This document shows positions 12,290 to 25,429 of a DNA stretch of 64,000 bases, in pieces. Numbering within the stretch: the stretch's first letter is position 1; each line of letters starts with the position of its first letter. The translations under genes and the position numbers were made by a program. The notes beneath the pieces were generated by a model. That model did no database searches. It saw only the letters and a program-made list of their open reading frames with translations, and was not told where the DNA came from. This DNA comes from Quillaja saponaria. Lineage: Eukaryota; Streptophyta; Magnoliopsida; Fabales; Quillajaceae. The stretch spans positions 19,369,422 through 19,433,421 of the forward strand of contig CM055610.1 of assembly GCA_029379385.1 (NCBI GenBank), read 5' to 3'.

Positions 12290-13428
12290 CTAACCATACC
12301 ATTTGGGGCCTACTCATTTAGAAATTAGTTGTAATTTTAGTAATAATATCTAAGAATTATTTATAGATGATTTTACTTAATAGTTAGGCGATATTTAAAT
12401 CAATCAAAATTTAAATTATTTTATTTATATAATATGGTCAAAGATATATCATTAATGTCAAAATTATTAAATTTATAGAAAGCTTAATCCATGGCCTTTA
12501 TTAAAAAAAAAATTATTAAATAAAACACACTTTTTTTTTTCTGTGAATTAGTTATAATTTAGATTGGAGAAAATGGAGAAAATTATATATTATGAAATAA
12601 AGTATCATTATCGTTGAAGAAAAAGGTAGGCATAACATATTCTAGGGTTCCCTTTATGAAATAAGTCCACTTGTTAGATGGAAAGTACCTGGAATTACGT
12701 CATTGATAAATCCATCAACTGGCCCAATTGGGTATCAAGAATGGTAATACGTTTTGCATATGCGTATTATCTAAATATTACCCAAAAATAATTTTTTCCC
12801 CTTGCTTTCAATAGCCCTCTGTAATTTTATTTTTTTAACCGTTAATAGTGTTTATACAATTTATTGGCACCTCAGTTAATTTATTAGTTTGATCAAAGAT
12901 ATTTAAATCTATAAAAAATTTATCCTTTATGACCTCTTTAAAAAGTTTGAATTAATAAAATCAATAAAAAGAGGTTTTGAAATCTGGACTGTCATTTGGG
13001 TGCTATTCAAGATCAGAATATGGCTAAAATCCTGAATAACAGTTAATCTAGTCAACCCAAACATAATTTAAAAACTTGGCCCAGTTTAAAAAATAAAAAT
13101 AAGAGAAACTTTGCAATAAAGTATTTTTATTTTCTCTTTAATTTTCATTTATATTTTTTTTGTTTATTATTTTTCATTTCTTATTTGGCATTACATTATT
13201 ACATATACATAAAATATTTATAATTTTATGTAAAAATATATATAAAATAATAATTTTTTTAGTTATGACATCACTTGAAATGAAATCGAGATTAGCTATT
13301 CGGGTCAACCTCCAGGCCGAATTTTAAATATTAAAAGAAAAACACAATATGGATATTAAGACAACCGTCAGAATATTCATCTCTTTATTTTAACTATTAA
13401 ACAATTATGTTTAGATTAGCTATCTAGC

Positions 13429-13948
13429 TATAAAATATAATATAATTGATACCTACGGATAATATATTGTTGGCACATCGTCAATTTATATATCTAATAT
13501 TTTGACACATAATTATGCCACATCACCCATTAACTTTCTCTTTCTTACCCTGTCACCTACTAATTATCTTACATCTCTCCTAACTTAATTATATAAAAAT
13601 AACTTTCTACTTTGTCAATTTAATTCCTATTATCTTTTTATCTTTTTGGTATTTTTTAAAATAATTATTTCTATAAACTATAATATAACTTATACTTGAG
13701 AATTAAGACAATATACGGTGTTGACACATTATCAATTGACTTATCTAATATTTTGAAATATAATCTTACCATATCACCCATTAATTATCTCTTATCTCTC
13801 TTAAATCATATCATCTTACCATATCACTCACTAATTCTCTCACATTCCTCTAAAGTTAATTATATAAAAATAACTTTATACTTTGTCAATTTAATTCCTA
13901 CTATCTTCTCTCTTTTTTTTGGTGTTTTTTAAAATATTTATTCCTACA
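13429..13948. repeat. Large tandem direct repeat, two copies of about 245-275 bp
   Basis: Unit 1 (13429-13671) and unit 2 (13672-13948) share, in order, TATCTAATATTTTGA, CATATCACCCATTAA or CACATCACCCATTAA, TTAATTATATAAAAATAACT, CTTTGTCAATTTAATTCCTA and a T-rich GGT(A/G)TTTTTTAAAATA end. Unit 2 is longer because it contains an inner duplication around ATCTTACCATATCAC. Confidence 0.8.
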
Positions 13949-14636
13949 CAAAAAATTCTTAATTTATTCTCACTCTCCTTATAGGTATATGAACAAACTT
14001 AATTTGATTGTCTCTTTTCACAAACAAAAATGACTAAACTTGTAGAAAGAGGATATCAAAAAATTAATATAATGACTATTTTTTTAAAGAAATATTCATT
14101 GCTTATTTGAGTTGATTAATTGTGAAAATCAAGTCACAATTCATATTGATGCCAAATTTTAATATAATTTGCTTAAATATAGAAAACATGTGATGTTCAA
14201 AATTAAATTTTATGTAACAAAATGTTTATTCAGATAAAAGTTAAAACTTCACAGTATACTATAAAAAAAAATAAAAAAATCACAATATAATATATAACTG
14301 GTAAGAGAACACACAACAAAATAAGCTGGCACATCAATTTATATTTTTAATATCACATTAGTTTAATCTTTTCGTACAAACTAATAGCTTTAAAATAAAA
14401 TAATACATTAAGTTAATATTTTTATTAATAATAAATTTTACAAAATAATAAAAAAAAAATTAAATAATATTGAACATACAATCAATAAAATAATTCGTGT
14501 AAGCACAAAAACCGAATAAATCTAGTGATATAACCATTTGTTCTTCTAAACCATTAACCATAGCATTCATGTTTATTTAAAGGTTGAATTTTGTATTTTC
14601 TACCCTAAAATCCTAATCCGGATATTTTGTTACTAA

Positions 14637-14857
14637 GGCCCAGTCCAAGAACCAGATTAAGCCCAAAACTCAGAACTACAATTTACGAAAATGCCTACGA
14701 AGCTGTAGCGGAAACGGTGGCACTTTTGTATTTCCGATACAACCTTCAGAATCCGAAGGATCAGAACCTCTCGCTTGTCCTTCTCATTCTCCAAGAAGAC
14801 GAGGAATTCCCTTTCGTCATCCTCAAGCAGCTTCCTTTATCCAGTTTGTAAACCCTA
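14637..14857 (+). promoter_or_regulatory. Site II and telo-box elements upstream of the MSP1-like gene
   Basis: GGCCCA (14637-14642) and GCCCA (14661-14665) are reverse-orientation site II (TGGGCY) cores. A telo-box, AAACCCTAG, lies at 14850-14857, about 40 bp before the ATG. This pair is known from promoters and leaders of growth-linked housekeeping genes in plants. The sites are seen; activity is inferred. Confidence 0.5.
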
Positions 14858-14896
14858 GTTTGTTAAACTTGCAAAGTTATCTTGAGGAAATTACAA

Positions 14897-17800
14897 ATGG
14901 GTCGTTCATCGGAGACGAAGCTCTTACAGGAATTGATACTGTACGCGGCGAGCGCAGCTCTAAGTTGCTTGGTCTTGTTCGTGGGCCTTCGACAACTCGA
15001 CCCGAACCGAGAGGCATCAAAAAAGGCCCTTGAGCACAAGAAGGAGATAGCTAAGCGTTTGGGTCGTCCTCTTATTCAGACAAATCCTTACGAGGTACTT
15101 GTGTTTTCCTCTTGACAACATCCGTATTAGCATCTGGGTTGTGGGTTTTGCTAAAATTCTTTGTTGAAAACAAGCAGTGGATGATGTTTCGTTTCATTTT
15201 GTTGGGATTACGTGGGTTTATGTAAATTATGTTTAAATGTTAAGTGTATTGGTTTACATCTGTTTTTCGTTGTTTTTAATGTTATATTTATGATAATTCG
15301 ATTTTTTTTTTTCCTTTGTGATGGAATATGATAAGCTGTACTGCTGTAGTGATGATAAGTAGATAGAAGTTCTTTCTAACGCTTTTCCAAGGTTATTTAG
15401 TTGTTTCTCTGCTACTCCTTCTCTCTGCCACGGAAGATATTAAGGAAAATTTTTTATATGTAAATCACACTAATGTTCTGAGATACTGAAGGATCATATT
15501 AGCAGCATTGATTGGAAGTTCTTCTCCTTTTGCTGGAAACTTTTATCAACTACTCTTTTTTTCTTTTTTTTTTTATTGAAACCCATTTTGTAGTACTCTA
15601 TTGTATAATGGGTGTTGGTTGGCATTATTGGTTGATTGAACTACATACATCATTGTGAAGCTGAAACCAATGGAATAGAATCGAAGTATTGTTTTTCTGC
15701 AAAGATTTTGCCCCCGTTGACCTTATTTCTTCAATGGACTTCTTTCTTATGTTTGTGTAACACATTCCTCCTGAAAGCAGAATTGCTGCGCCCTCGTCTG
15801 AGTTAATGGAAAGTCTATAAATCATTGTTTGATCATAAAGGACCATAAGTTAATGTTGTGTTCACATGAGCTGGGCAATGCAGTTCTATGCAGTTGAATA
15901 ATTAGTTTAAATTTGCGAATACCTCGCGTTAGAAGCATATTTAAAAAATTAGTGATGGACCTCTTAGTGATATACTATGCCTGGAGACAGAAATCTCTCC
16001 TTCAACAGAAGGGGGGAATTAAATATAAACGTACATATAAAATGGGTTTTTAATTATATATTCTATGTAATGCAGGAATTGTTGTTCTCCATTAGAACAA
16101 GGATTTTAAGATATTATCCGAATATGAGTGATCTGACTCAAGGTTGTGCAATTCACTTTTGCATCTTTATTTTTCACAGGATGTCATAGCCTGTGATGTT
16201 ATAAATCCAGACCACATTGATGTGGAATTTGAGTCTATTGGGGGATTGGAAGCTATCAAGGAGGCTTTATATGAACTTGTTATACTGCCTCTACGCAGGC
16301 CTGATCTCTTTTCTCATGGGAAGCTTCTTGGCCCACAAAAGGGGGTTTTGTTGTATGGCCCTCCAGGTACTGGAAAAACCATGCTTGCCAAAGCTATTGC
16401 AAAGGAGTCTGGAGCTGTTTTTATTAATGTCAGGATATCAAACCTGATGAGCAAATGGTTTGGTGATGCACAGAAACTTGGTAAGTGGAGCTTATGTTTA
16501 CTACTTTGGTTTTGATTCTTTTCCATCATATGTGGAAGGAGTCTGGAACTGTTTTTCCTTCATTTTTTTTGCTATCTTCTCTCCTTTACTACCAGCCTGG
16601 GTAGATGAAGGCCTAACTGCTAGGGCAAAGGGAGGCCAGTTTTTTTTTTTTTTTTGGTTATCTTATTTTAACTTATATAAAAGTGATGGAGGAATTTTTA
16701 TTCAATTAGAACTTCATTAGTTTAATTTATTGCTATCTTCTCATTCTTTTTTTTTTTTGGTGCTATCTGAGTTTAATTTATTTAGATTGTGTTTGGATCT
16801 ATTTAACATCTGGATACGCACACACCCTCTTCTTGGTTGGATGTGATTGTAATTCGATATTTTCCTTTAATTTGTATGTCTATGTTAAGGTATTTACTTT
16901 GGTATATATTTATGAGGAATATGAACTAAATTAATAATGTTGGGTACTTATAATTACTATCCCATGTTTTTATTATCTGCTTCCATGCATTTCCAAATAA
17001 ATTAACATTTTCATTCCGTTCACGAATTGTTTTCTGTTTCAGATTTATCGAAACGGTACCTTAAAACGAATTTTAGTTACTTGACCAAGAGAGCCCCCCT
17101 CGTCTCATTCCCTTGCTTCTTATTTTATGTGCTTCTCAAAATAAACCTTTCTCATCACGTGCTTATTATGATATAAACAATTTATACCTATGGGTAGTAT
17201 TGGGAAGTTAATGTAAAGAATTAGGGAACAACACTTTTGCATTTTTCTTTCTCTCTGTGTGTATGCATGTTTCAATTTTTTGGTTGGGTTTTCTCCTTGT
17301 CTATTTCCCTTTTCTATTATTTTGTTTCCCTGTCATTATGCTTGTATTTCATTTTTTAAGATGTGATGCTTTATTTGATTCATTTTTTACTACGCCTATG
17401 TAGTGGCTGCCGTATTTAGCTTGGCTTATAAACTCCAGCCAGCTATAATATTCATTGATGAGGTTGACAGTTTTTTGGGTCAGCGCCGTACATCAGATCA
17501 TGAAGCACTATTAAACATGAAGACTGAGTTCATGGCTTTATGGGATGGATTCACCACAGATTGTAAGTTTCAGTCCAAAACATTTTTATGCCTTGTAAAT
17601 TATTATTATTTTTTTCATAAGGAGCCTTTTAAAATAGGTTATGAAGTTGGATATGTAATATAGATGATCTAGGTGCTTTCTTCAATTATTGTTTAGACAA
17701 GGCTGTTAATCATGATGACTTTATAATGTCTTTTGTAGCAAATGCTCGAGTGATGGTCCTTGCAGCTACTAATCGTCCATCAGAACTAGATGAAGCAATA

Positions 17801-18836
17801 CTTCGGCGCCTTCCTCAAGCCTTTGAGATTGGAATGCCTGACCGCAGGGAGAGGACCGAGATACTAAAGGTGACTCTAAAAGGGGAAAAGGTTGAAGATA
17901 ACATTGATTTTGATCATATAGCTGGCCTTTGTGAAGGTTACACTGGTTCAGATATCCTTGAACTCTGCAAGAAAGCTGCCTATTTTCCTATCAGGGAGCT
18001 ATTAGATGAAGAGAAGAAAGGGAAACAGTCTTCTGTAAGTCTCTATTTCATTATTTTTCCTTTTTTCTCCTTTGCATTGCCATCTTCCTCTAGTCTAGAC
18101 TCTAGATTCCTAGAATGCAATATATAACTCAGATCCTTGCAGATTACAGATTCATATCATTGCCAAATTCTTTTGCATAAAGAATGAATCCATCTAGAGA
18201 ATGTTTTTTTACTATGATTTTGAAAATCTTAGCATCTACTCCCTTTTTGCTAATATCAAACCTGTTGTGTCACATCTGAGTAAGCATTACAAAACTAACG
18301 CTTTTAATGGCTCGTTATACATGCCAGACTTGAATAATACTTTATATGCTAAAATTCCTAATCATAACTTGTAATACTAATCTTTCTTTAGATGAAGTTG
18401 ATTGTTAACTCCTCTGATTTTACTTCTTCTAAGTTAGGGATTGGTAGAAGTGGTGACAGAAACTATGAATGAATTCTAAATACAAAACGAATGAGTGTTC
18501 CAGAGAAAGAACTATATTTATTAATATGTACATAGGTTTGATGTGGATGGGGACAAGCTCTTTTTACCAGATATGGTGAGGTTTTGAATGTTGCTGCTGA
18601 TTGGTCCATGTCTCATTTTTCAGGGACCAAGGCCACTGTCACAGTCAGATTTGGAGAAGGTACTTGTCACTTCAAGAAAGACGAAGGTTGCTGCAACTGA
18701 ATACACTGGATTATCGGCGGGTTGGTCAGGACATAGAGAGTCAGGTGATTTTCAGGTTCAAGCTGCAATCAATGAAATCTCTAAGGTTGTTGTTTCACAA
18801 ATTTTGAACCTTCAGGCAGATGCCCAGGATTCTTGA
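14897..18836 (+). CDS. MSP1: MSP1/ATAD1-type AAA ATPase, membrane-protein extractase
   Basis: Outer-membrane AAA ATPase that pulls mislocalised tail-anchored proteins from mitochondria and peroxisomes. Five coding exons: 14897-15094, 16180-16480, 17404-17562, 17739-18034 and 18624-18836, all in phase, 388 residues. The N-terminus has one membrane helix (about residues 10-30, [20 protein letters not shown]) and a basic linker. The AAA domain follows, with Walker A GPPGTGKT at 126-133, pore-loop region near [11 protein letters not shown], Walker B IIFIDEVD at 181-188, sensor 1 AATNRP and the paired-arginine [13 protein letters not shown] segment. An in-frame TTG codon at 14882 is not a plausible start; ATG at 14897 matches the family. 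Orthologous in type to At5g53540 and At4g27680. The function is taken from yeast and mammals. Confidence 0.94.
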
Positions 18837-21800
18837 AATCTTGATCTAGACATCAACTCAGTCTTTTTTTTAACCGTTATGCTCCTTTAACTTGTCCAAG
18901 TTGTAGCAGTACTTATCTCATTCCTTATGTTTTTAGATTTTACATATATGGATGAATCAGCCGATGAGTTTTCAAATGTCTGCGTTTTTCTTTTTTTTTT
19001 TCTAGGATCTTTTAACTAGTCCTTCTTAGTTTCTGAAAAACAAAGTCCTGATTTATAATTGCATTTTGGTTTGGTATTTGTATTTCCATATATACCTCCC
19101 ACCCCTTTGTAAATCGAGGATATAGAAGGACAGCCATTGTTCATTTAAAGTATAAGGAAGAACAAAATTTAATTTTTGGGCACTAGAAATAGTGTAGTGA
19201 TCTCTTAAGGCTATTGTTCGGCGAACTAGGATTCCTAAACCTAGTGTCATCCCCATTGAGTTGTACATGTGATCCTACATTTTTTATCTGAACCAGATGT
19301 TTGTCGAGCTTATTTCATAGATGCAGTGGCTGATGAGATGGATACAGAGAATGGTAATGACCCTGAAGGCAATAGGGAAAGCCGGACTGATGTTGAGAAT
19401 TAACCCTCGTGCAATTTTAATGGGATGTGGTTGGGGGTTTGCTTCTGGTTTTGTTAGTTATGCTATTTTTTGCACTGTAATTTTATCTACAATTTTATCC
19501 AACAAGACAATTGTCATTTAACTTTTTGTTACTAACTTAAAAATCAAAAAGTTCATCTCTATAGATTATAGACCAATAAATCCACGATTAAATCTTATTC
19601 GATCTCATCTTTTTTGTTTCTTCTCTTTATTTTCCTGGTATGTTCCGGGCTCTCTTACTGACCTACCTTCCTAGCTTTTGTAGGAATTAAAGGCTGCCTT
19701 GGTTTCTTTGTTAAAAAAAAAAAGGGTTGCCTTGGTTGGCAGGCTGCAACAGTCATGAATGATTAAGACCTCATGAGAAAAACTGGCAGAGGAGTTGGAA
19801 TGTGGAATCAGTATGGTTTGTTGGATTGATTTTTATCGTTGTGAGCAGAAAAGTCTCACTCTCTTTAATTCCTTTTAAAATTTTAAAATCTTGTAGGTCC
19901 CCCCCCCAACACATGAAATGAATTTTGTCAATATCATTAGCTCTTGAAAGGAGCAAGCTAAACAGGACCGCAATTTCGTACACGTTAAATTTTGTGAGAC
20001 CAATTCTTATATGGGCTAAAGAAATTGTTACTTTAGAATAAAAATTTTGTGCCTTGTGATGTCATCACCTTCTTTGTTGGTTATGAAAGAAATATTAGAG
20101 TTCCGATGTGAATAATTATTTCTGATTGGAAGTTGTAGGGTGAATTAATAAAAAAAATATAAAAATTAGTTTGAATATTACTTCACTTCTAAACCAAATT
20201 ATATATATTTATATATAAGACTTGGATTATTTTTAGATAACAATTGATCTCATGTTTACACAAATAAATAAATAAAAAATGTAGGACCACTTGTTCTTCA
20301 CGCCTTACCAGACTTGGAAGATCAGTAGATACTTCTTGGTTCCATCATTACTAGCTACATACTTTATTGGAAGAAACAGATTAGAAAAAAATAAATCAAA
20401 GTTATGGAATAACAAAGTGAATATGATAAAAACAAAATGATTTCAAAAATTTTCAGAAGCAGAAAGACAATTATTGGAGAAGAACTCCATGCATATGTCA
20501 AAAAGTTTAATAAAAATTGCATCTAACCCATGAGAATGATGAATATTGATGATAGCCCATTAATTTTTTTTATGGACAGAACACCATTACATGGACACCG
20601 TAAAAGATAATGTGGTTGAAAAAAAAAAATTTGTTTTCTAATATAGTTCTATTCTCCTTCAACAATATATAATCTCCAATCAAATAAAATCTCGTAATGT
20701 CACCAGAAATTAAGCTAAATCACATATATTTTATTTTAAAAAAATCAATCATAATTAAAATTTCACAAAACCACTTGCATAATCCGAATCAATCTAAATA
20801 TATTTTTGATGTAGAATTCAAAACACCCTGCTCCACACAACACATCACAATACTTGAGATTGTTACACTGTTTATTTAACGTATTAAAATAATAATAAGG
20901 TAGTGCTATGGTACTACCCTATTTTTATATATAGACAATAATATAAATTAGATAGTGTTTAAAATTTTGTCTTTAGCTTAATTGTAGTGAACCTAATAAC
21001 TTTTGTAATTTCTATATCAATATCCCAATAATATAATATAATTAATAATATGATATAAACTAATTTAACATTTTATAAAATCATACTGAATCAAGAAATG
21101 TATAATTCTGGGTCCCAATGAAAAAACAACAACAAATTAAGGCTGTTAATTATTGCCTACCAAAGATGGTACTTGTAAATGGTTGTCAAACTGCTAGCAA
21201 AGATACAAGTCTGTGAGCAAACCTTTAATTTGACTTTTATAGCCCCTTTGAAATATGAGGATATATCAGAAACAACTGCCAATATGGGCAGCTTGAAAAT
21301 TCATATCTGTTGAAAACCAGCAATGTCAAACAAGCACAACAGCGAATGTGGCTTAATTGTCACTTCATTTTCTTTAAATTTTCGTCATACAATGTGAGAC
21401 AAATTTAATTAGTTAAAGTATGTATAAATTTTTACTTTTCACAAACAAATTTATGCAAGTCTTGTATAACCTATCTCTTAATTTTAATACATACAACTCA
21501 TTTCAACTTTTGCAAAAGTTAAATGCATAAAACTAAGTTTTTCAAAAAGCAACTTCTCTTCTACATTATCTTGCAAAAATGTGATCAGATTATGTAAGTT
21601 ATTAATAATAAAAAAAATATATCATGAAGAGTAAGAGAATGTATGCTAAGTTATAGAAGATTGTTAACTTAGAAAAATTGTGTGCACTTGTCTACTTTAT
21701 TATCTTCTCATTCGACATGTGGAGTGAATTCACAAATAATCAAATTAAGTCTCATTTTCTATAATTAACATGAAATCATTCCATCACAAGTATCATATGA

Positions 21801-22187
21801 TATTGCATGACCCGTTTCTATTAACCTATTGAAAATTTCAATTCAAAGATAATACACAAAATTCTACGTAGAACAGTAGGGGATTAAACCATTTTCAGTC
21901 AAAACTTTGAAAAAACAAATGCTATGTATTTAATTATTCAATAAAAACCCCCCATAGTAATCCTTAGTCATAATTTCACAACCAAAGCACAACTACAACT
22001 AACAATTTCCCTTTGACCAATAATTTGCCGGCACAATCCGTCTTCAGAAAACCAATCAACCACCATTAAAATACAACCAACTCTTCATTCTTCACCATTC
22101 TTCATTTTCTTTGTGCTACCCATCTCTTTTCTTTGTACCCAAAAGTTTCAATCTTTTGTAAATTTTCTTACTTTCAGATCACCAATC
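18837..22187. other. Intergenic region between the two AAA ATPase genes
   Basis: The first 200-400 bp is probably the MSP1-like 3'-UTR. The rest is AT-rich. The stretch near 21900-22187, with CTTCATTCTTCACCATTC-type pyrimidine tracts, is the likely promoter and leader of the next gene. I see no coding region or recognisable transposon. Confidence 0.5.
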
Positions 22188-23663
22188 ATGGTTTTGGATA
22201 CCTCAATCACTTCCATAGTTGCCACCATTGTTGTTACTCTTTTAATTTTTCGCTTCTTTCTCAAAACTTCTGTGTTGCAGATTCTCAGAAAATGGTGGGA
22301 ATCATTTAAAAACTTCTTTCATGTATACCAATCTTATAGAATCCCACAATACAATGAACATTTCCAGGAAAACCAACTTTACCGGAAAATTTTCACTTAT
22401 TTGAATTCGTTGCCTTCTTTGGAAGACTCTGACTTTACTAGCCTCTTCTCTGGTTCTAAACCCAATGAAATTTTCCTCCGTTTTGACACCAACCAAACAG
22501 TCCAGGACACGTTTCTCAGCGCCAAAGTTTCTTGGATGAATGAAATATCAGAAGGAGAAGGGAATTCAGCTTTAGTATTACAGATTAAGAAGAAAGACAA
22601 ACGCAGAGTTTTCCAGCAGTATTTCCAACACATACTGTCGGTGGTGGACGACATTGAACAGAGAAAAAAAGAAATTAAATTGCACATAAATTTCGGAACA
22701 GAAGGAACTACAAGGTGGCGATCGATGCCGTTCACACATCCGGCGAACTTGGACACGGTGGTGATGGATTCCGATTTGAAAAACAAGGTCAAGTCCGATC
22801 TCGAACAGTTTCTGAAGTCCAAGCAGTATTATCACAGGTTAGGCCGCGTTTGGAAACGGAGTTATTTACTCTACGGTCAGTCTGGTACAGGGAAATCTAG
22901 TTTTGTTTCAGCGATGGCTAAGTTTCTCTGTTACGACGTCTACGATATCGATTTGTCTAAGGTTATGAACGACTCTGATTTCAAGATGCTATTGCTCCAA
23001 ACGAGGAATAAGTCATTGATCGTAATTGAAGATCTTGATCGTTTTTTGATTGACAAATCAACGGCTGCGAGTTTATCAGGTGTATTGAATTTCATGGATG
23101 GGATTGTATCGTGTTGTGGTGAAGAGCGGGTGATGGTATTCACAATGAACGGTAAAGATCAAATTGATCAGACGGTGATGAGACCAGGAAGGGTAGATGT
23201 TCATATACATTTTCCTCTATGTGATTTCTCTACTTTTAAAACCTTAGCTAGTAGTTACTTGGGGGTAAAGGAGCATAAGCTATTTTCTCAAGTGGAGGAG
23301 ATTTTTCAAACCGGGGCGAGGTTGAGTCCAGCTGAAATAGGTGAGATAATGATTTCGAACCGGAGTTCTCCGAGCCGGGCTTTGAAAACCGTCATCACGG
23401 CTTTGCAAACCAACTGTGGTGATGGGAGGAGAGGAGGGACAATGGCGGGGCATAGATTAAGTGAAAGTGGGTCGGGTCGTGGTGGTGGTAGTGGTGATGA
23501 ATCGGGTGATCCTGGAAGCATATTTTTTAGGGAGAGTGTTCATACAATAAGAGAGTTTAGGAATTTGTATGGGCTATTGCGGTTGGGGAGTAGAAGGAGA
23601 GAGGAGAACATGGATTCTGGAGCATTGGAGAAAGAAGGTTCGAGTCATGGAGCAAATAAATAG
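22188..23663 (+). CDS. BCS1-like AAA ATPase (At2g46620 type), intronless
   Basis: Single uninterrupted frame of 491 residues. The open frame extends 25 codons upstream, but the ATG at 22188 is preferred because it puts a membrane segment (about residues 6-25, SITSIVATIVVTLLIFRFFL) at the N-terminus, as in plant BCS1-like proteins. The plant AAA-ATPase-associated domain follows to about residue 125. The AAA core has Walker A GQSGTGKSS (about 230-238) and Walker B LIVIEDLDRF (about 277-286), then MNGKDQIDQTVMRPGRVDVH with sensor and arginine-finger residues. The C-terminus is Gly/Ser-rich and then basic. Wording such as DVYDIDLSKV and MLLLQTRNKS matches the At2g46620 group. Members of the wider family sit in ER or mitochondrial membranes; the substrate is unknown. 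It is not a duplicate of the MSP1-like gene beside it. Confidence 0.93.
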   Translation: MVLDTSITSIVATIVVTLLIFRFFLKTSVLQILRKWWESFKNFFHVYQSYRIPQYNEHFQENQLYRKIFTYLNSLPSLEDSDFTSLFSGSKPNEIFLRFDTNQTVQDTFLSAKVSWMNEISEGEGNSALVLQIKKKDKRRVFQQYFQHILSVVDDIEQRKKEIKLHINFGTEGTTRWRSMPFTHPANLDTVVMDSDLKNKVKSDLEQFLKSKQYYHRLGRVWKRSYLLYGQSGTGKSSFVSAMAKFLCYDVYDIDLSKVMNDSDFKMLLLQTRNKSLIVIEDLDRFLIDKSTAASLSGVLNFMDGIVSCCGEERVMVFTMNGKDQIDQTVMRPGRVDVHIHFPLCDFSTFKTLASSYLGVKEHKLFSQVEEIFQTGARLSPAEIGEIMISNRSSPSRALKTVITALQTNCGDGRRGGTMAGHRLSESGSGRGGGSGDESGDPGSIFFRESVHTIREFRNLYGLLRLGSRRREENMDSGALEKEGSSHGANK

Positions 23664-25429
23664 TTGATGGGTTGGGTTGGATAGTATTTATTATTTATTG
23701 TTTCTACAAAAATGTTGCTTTGAAAATAATTTTCTAAGTGGAAATTTTCTTCATACATCTAGCTTGTAACTATATTAGAGTTTTAACCATTCTTGTCCCA
23801 AAAAAGGATTATTTTTGCATCTTTCTGACTTAGATAGTATAGTTGGATTTTCACTTTTGGCTTTGTATTTTAAAAAGTTTCAATTGATTATTTCTGTTAT
23901 TATTGTGATTAATTTAGCACTGTCCTATGTCAACCTCTGTCATGCTTGCTTCACTATTGTTCTTTAAAAATAAAAATTATAATTAAATAATATAATATAA
24001 AAATTAATAATAATAAACTTCATGGAGTTTCAGTCTTTCATAGCCACCAATCAAATTTATAAAATTTTTACTTACCTTTCCATGTCAACTTCAAGAAAAT
24101 TAGGGTTGAAAGTCCAAGTAATTAATGAAAAGAGCACACTTTATTAGCCAACTATCTTGAGATTCAACATCTTAAATAATAACTTAATCATATTATTTCT
24201 CACACATTAAATGATAATTTTTTTTACTTCTAAAATAATTTTTTTATCTTTATTATTTTCATATTATAAATCATAACTTTATCTTGATTATTTATTATAT
24301 TTAAAATGATACTTTACCCTTATTATATTTCACACCTTAGATGACAATTTATCTTTATTATAATTAAAAAAATTATTTATAAGTTTCAAACTAAGAGAAT
24401 TAATCTGAATCTTATAATAATTAATTCTATGTAAAAAACTCATTTCGAATGACATAAGTTATGGAATTTAATTTAATTAAAATAAATTATATTTTTTATT
24501 TGATTTCATACCCCACTCTCCCACTTTTTGTTTTCCATTTGGAGGGGTTCCTTACGGTTTTATATTTCTGCTCAAGCGTCTACTATGAATGAATTCACCA
24601 ACTTTTTATTTTCCCTTTGTAATTCTCACGTGCATCACATGTGAGTATGAGCTTCGTGTTGCCATTTACCGTTTAAATTATCGATTCCAAGCCATGGGGT
24701 TTTGCCCTTGGTTCGTGTACGATCTCTCAGTAATATTGTCTTCAAGGCTCTCAATTTCTTAATCTTCAGCTGAATCCCGATTGGTTAGTATTTGATGTTT
24801 TTCTGTGCTGGCTGTGAATTGAAAGTGCATGTACATTGATTGAAATTTCCTTTTCTCCGCATTGACTTGCATCTTGATTGTCTATTTGGGTATCAGATTT
24901 TAGGGATAATGCTTATACATAAGATATAGAAGCACCCATTCCATAGCTGTATTGATGCAACTTAGGGTTTGCAGATTCTTGTTGGGTTTTTCTTCTTGTA
25001 GTGGTGCCAGCATATATATAAGAGCAGCTATTACATGCACACAGCACAATAACATACTCACAAAGGTGTACACACAGTTGTTTGCATGAGAATTTAAAAT
25101 GAGCTTGCAGTGTCTTCCTTTTATCTTTGGGGATTGGCGTGGGGGTTGGGGTGGGATAACTATGATGTTAGAACTTAGATACCCCTGAACTGGTGGAGGG
25201 AGCTGTTGAAGTGTATGAACTTGGATCTTTTGCTAACATAATCCCCAGGCAATGCATAATTGCATATGATTCATGTAATCCATTTGGCTGAAGCTTGTAG
25301 GTTTTGGGAGACATGGACTTAGTATTTAGTTCTGTTTATACTTAGTGGATGAATATGTAATTGTTCTCGAAGCCAAATTTTGTTTTTCAGGTGTGAATTG
25401 CTACAGAAGTGGACTGACTTGTTAGAAGC
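23664..25429. other. Intergenic region and probable VPS26 leader
   Basis: 23664-24550 is AT-rich, with diverged repeats of the TTATT-TCACAC-TTA-ATGA(C/T)AATTT type around 24180-24370. From about 24600 the base composition is more even. A 5'-UTR exon of VPS26 likely lies near 24650-24785, with an intron ending at the TGTTTTTCAG acceptor (25381-25390). Confidence 0.45.

Larger units (their letters stand above)
11500..14600. other. Intergenic region between divergent YSL and MSP1-like genes
   Basis: YSL and the AAA gene point away from each other, so both promoters lie here. The part near 10900-11500 probably carries YSL leader and promoter. From 11950 to 14560 the DNA is very AT-rich. It contains two tandem repeats (listed separately) and no frame that resembles a protein. 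Confidence 0.6.

Noticed and set aside
12117..13948. CRISPR-like array
   Set aside because: These are contiguous AT-rich tandem repeats without spacers in a plant nuclear context, with no cas-like genes.
14627..14851. Plus-strand 74-residue frame just upstream of the MSP1-like ATG
   Set aside because: It overlaps the site II and telo-box region, has no recognised domain, and is better explained as promoter and leader DNA.
14897..23663. Two neighbouring AAA ATPases as a tandem duplication
   Set aside because: One is MSP1/ATAD1-type with five exons and the other BCS1-like and intronless. Their domains outside the AAA core and their motif wording differ, so adjacency is not from duplication.
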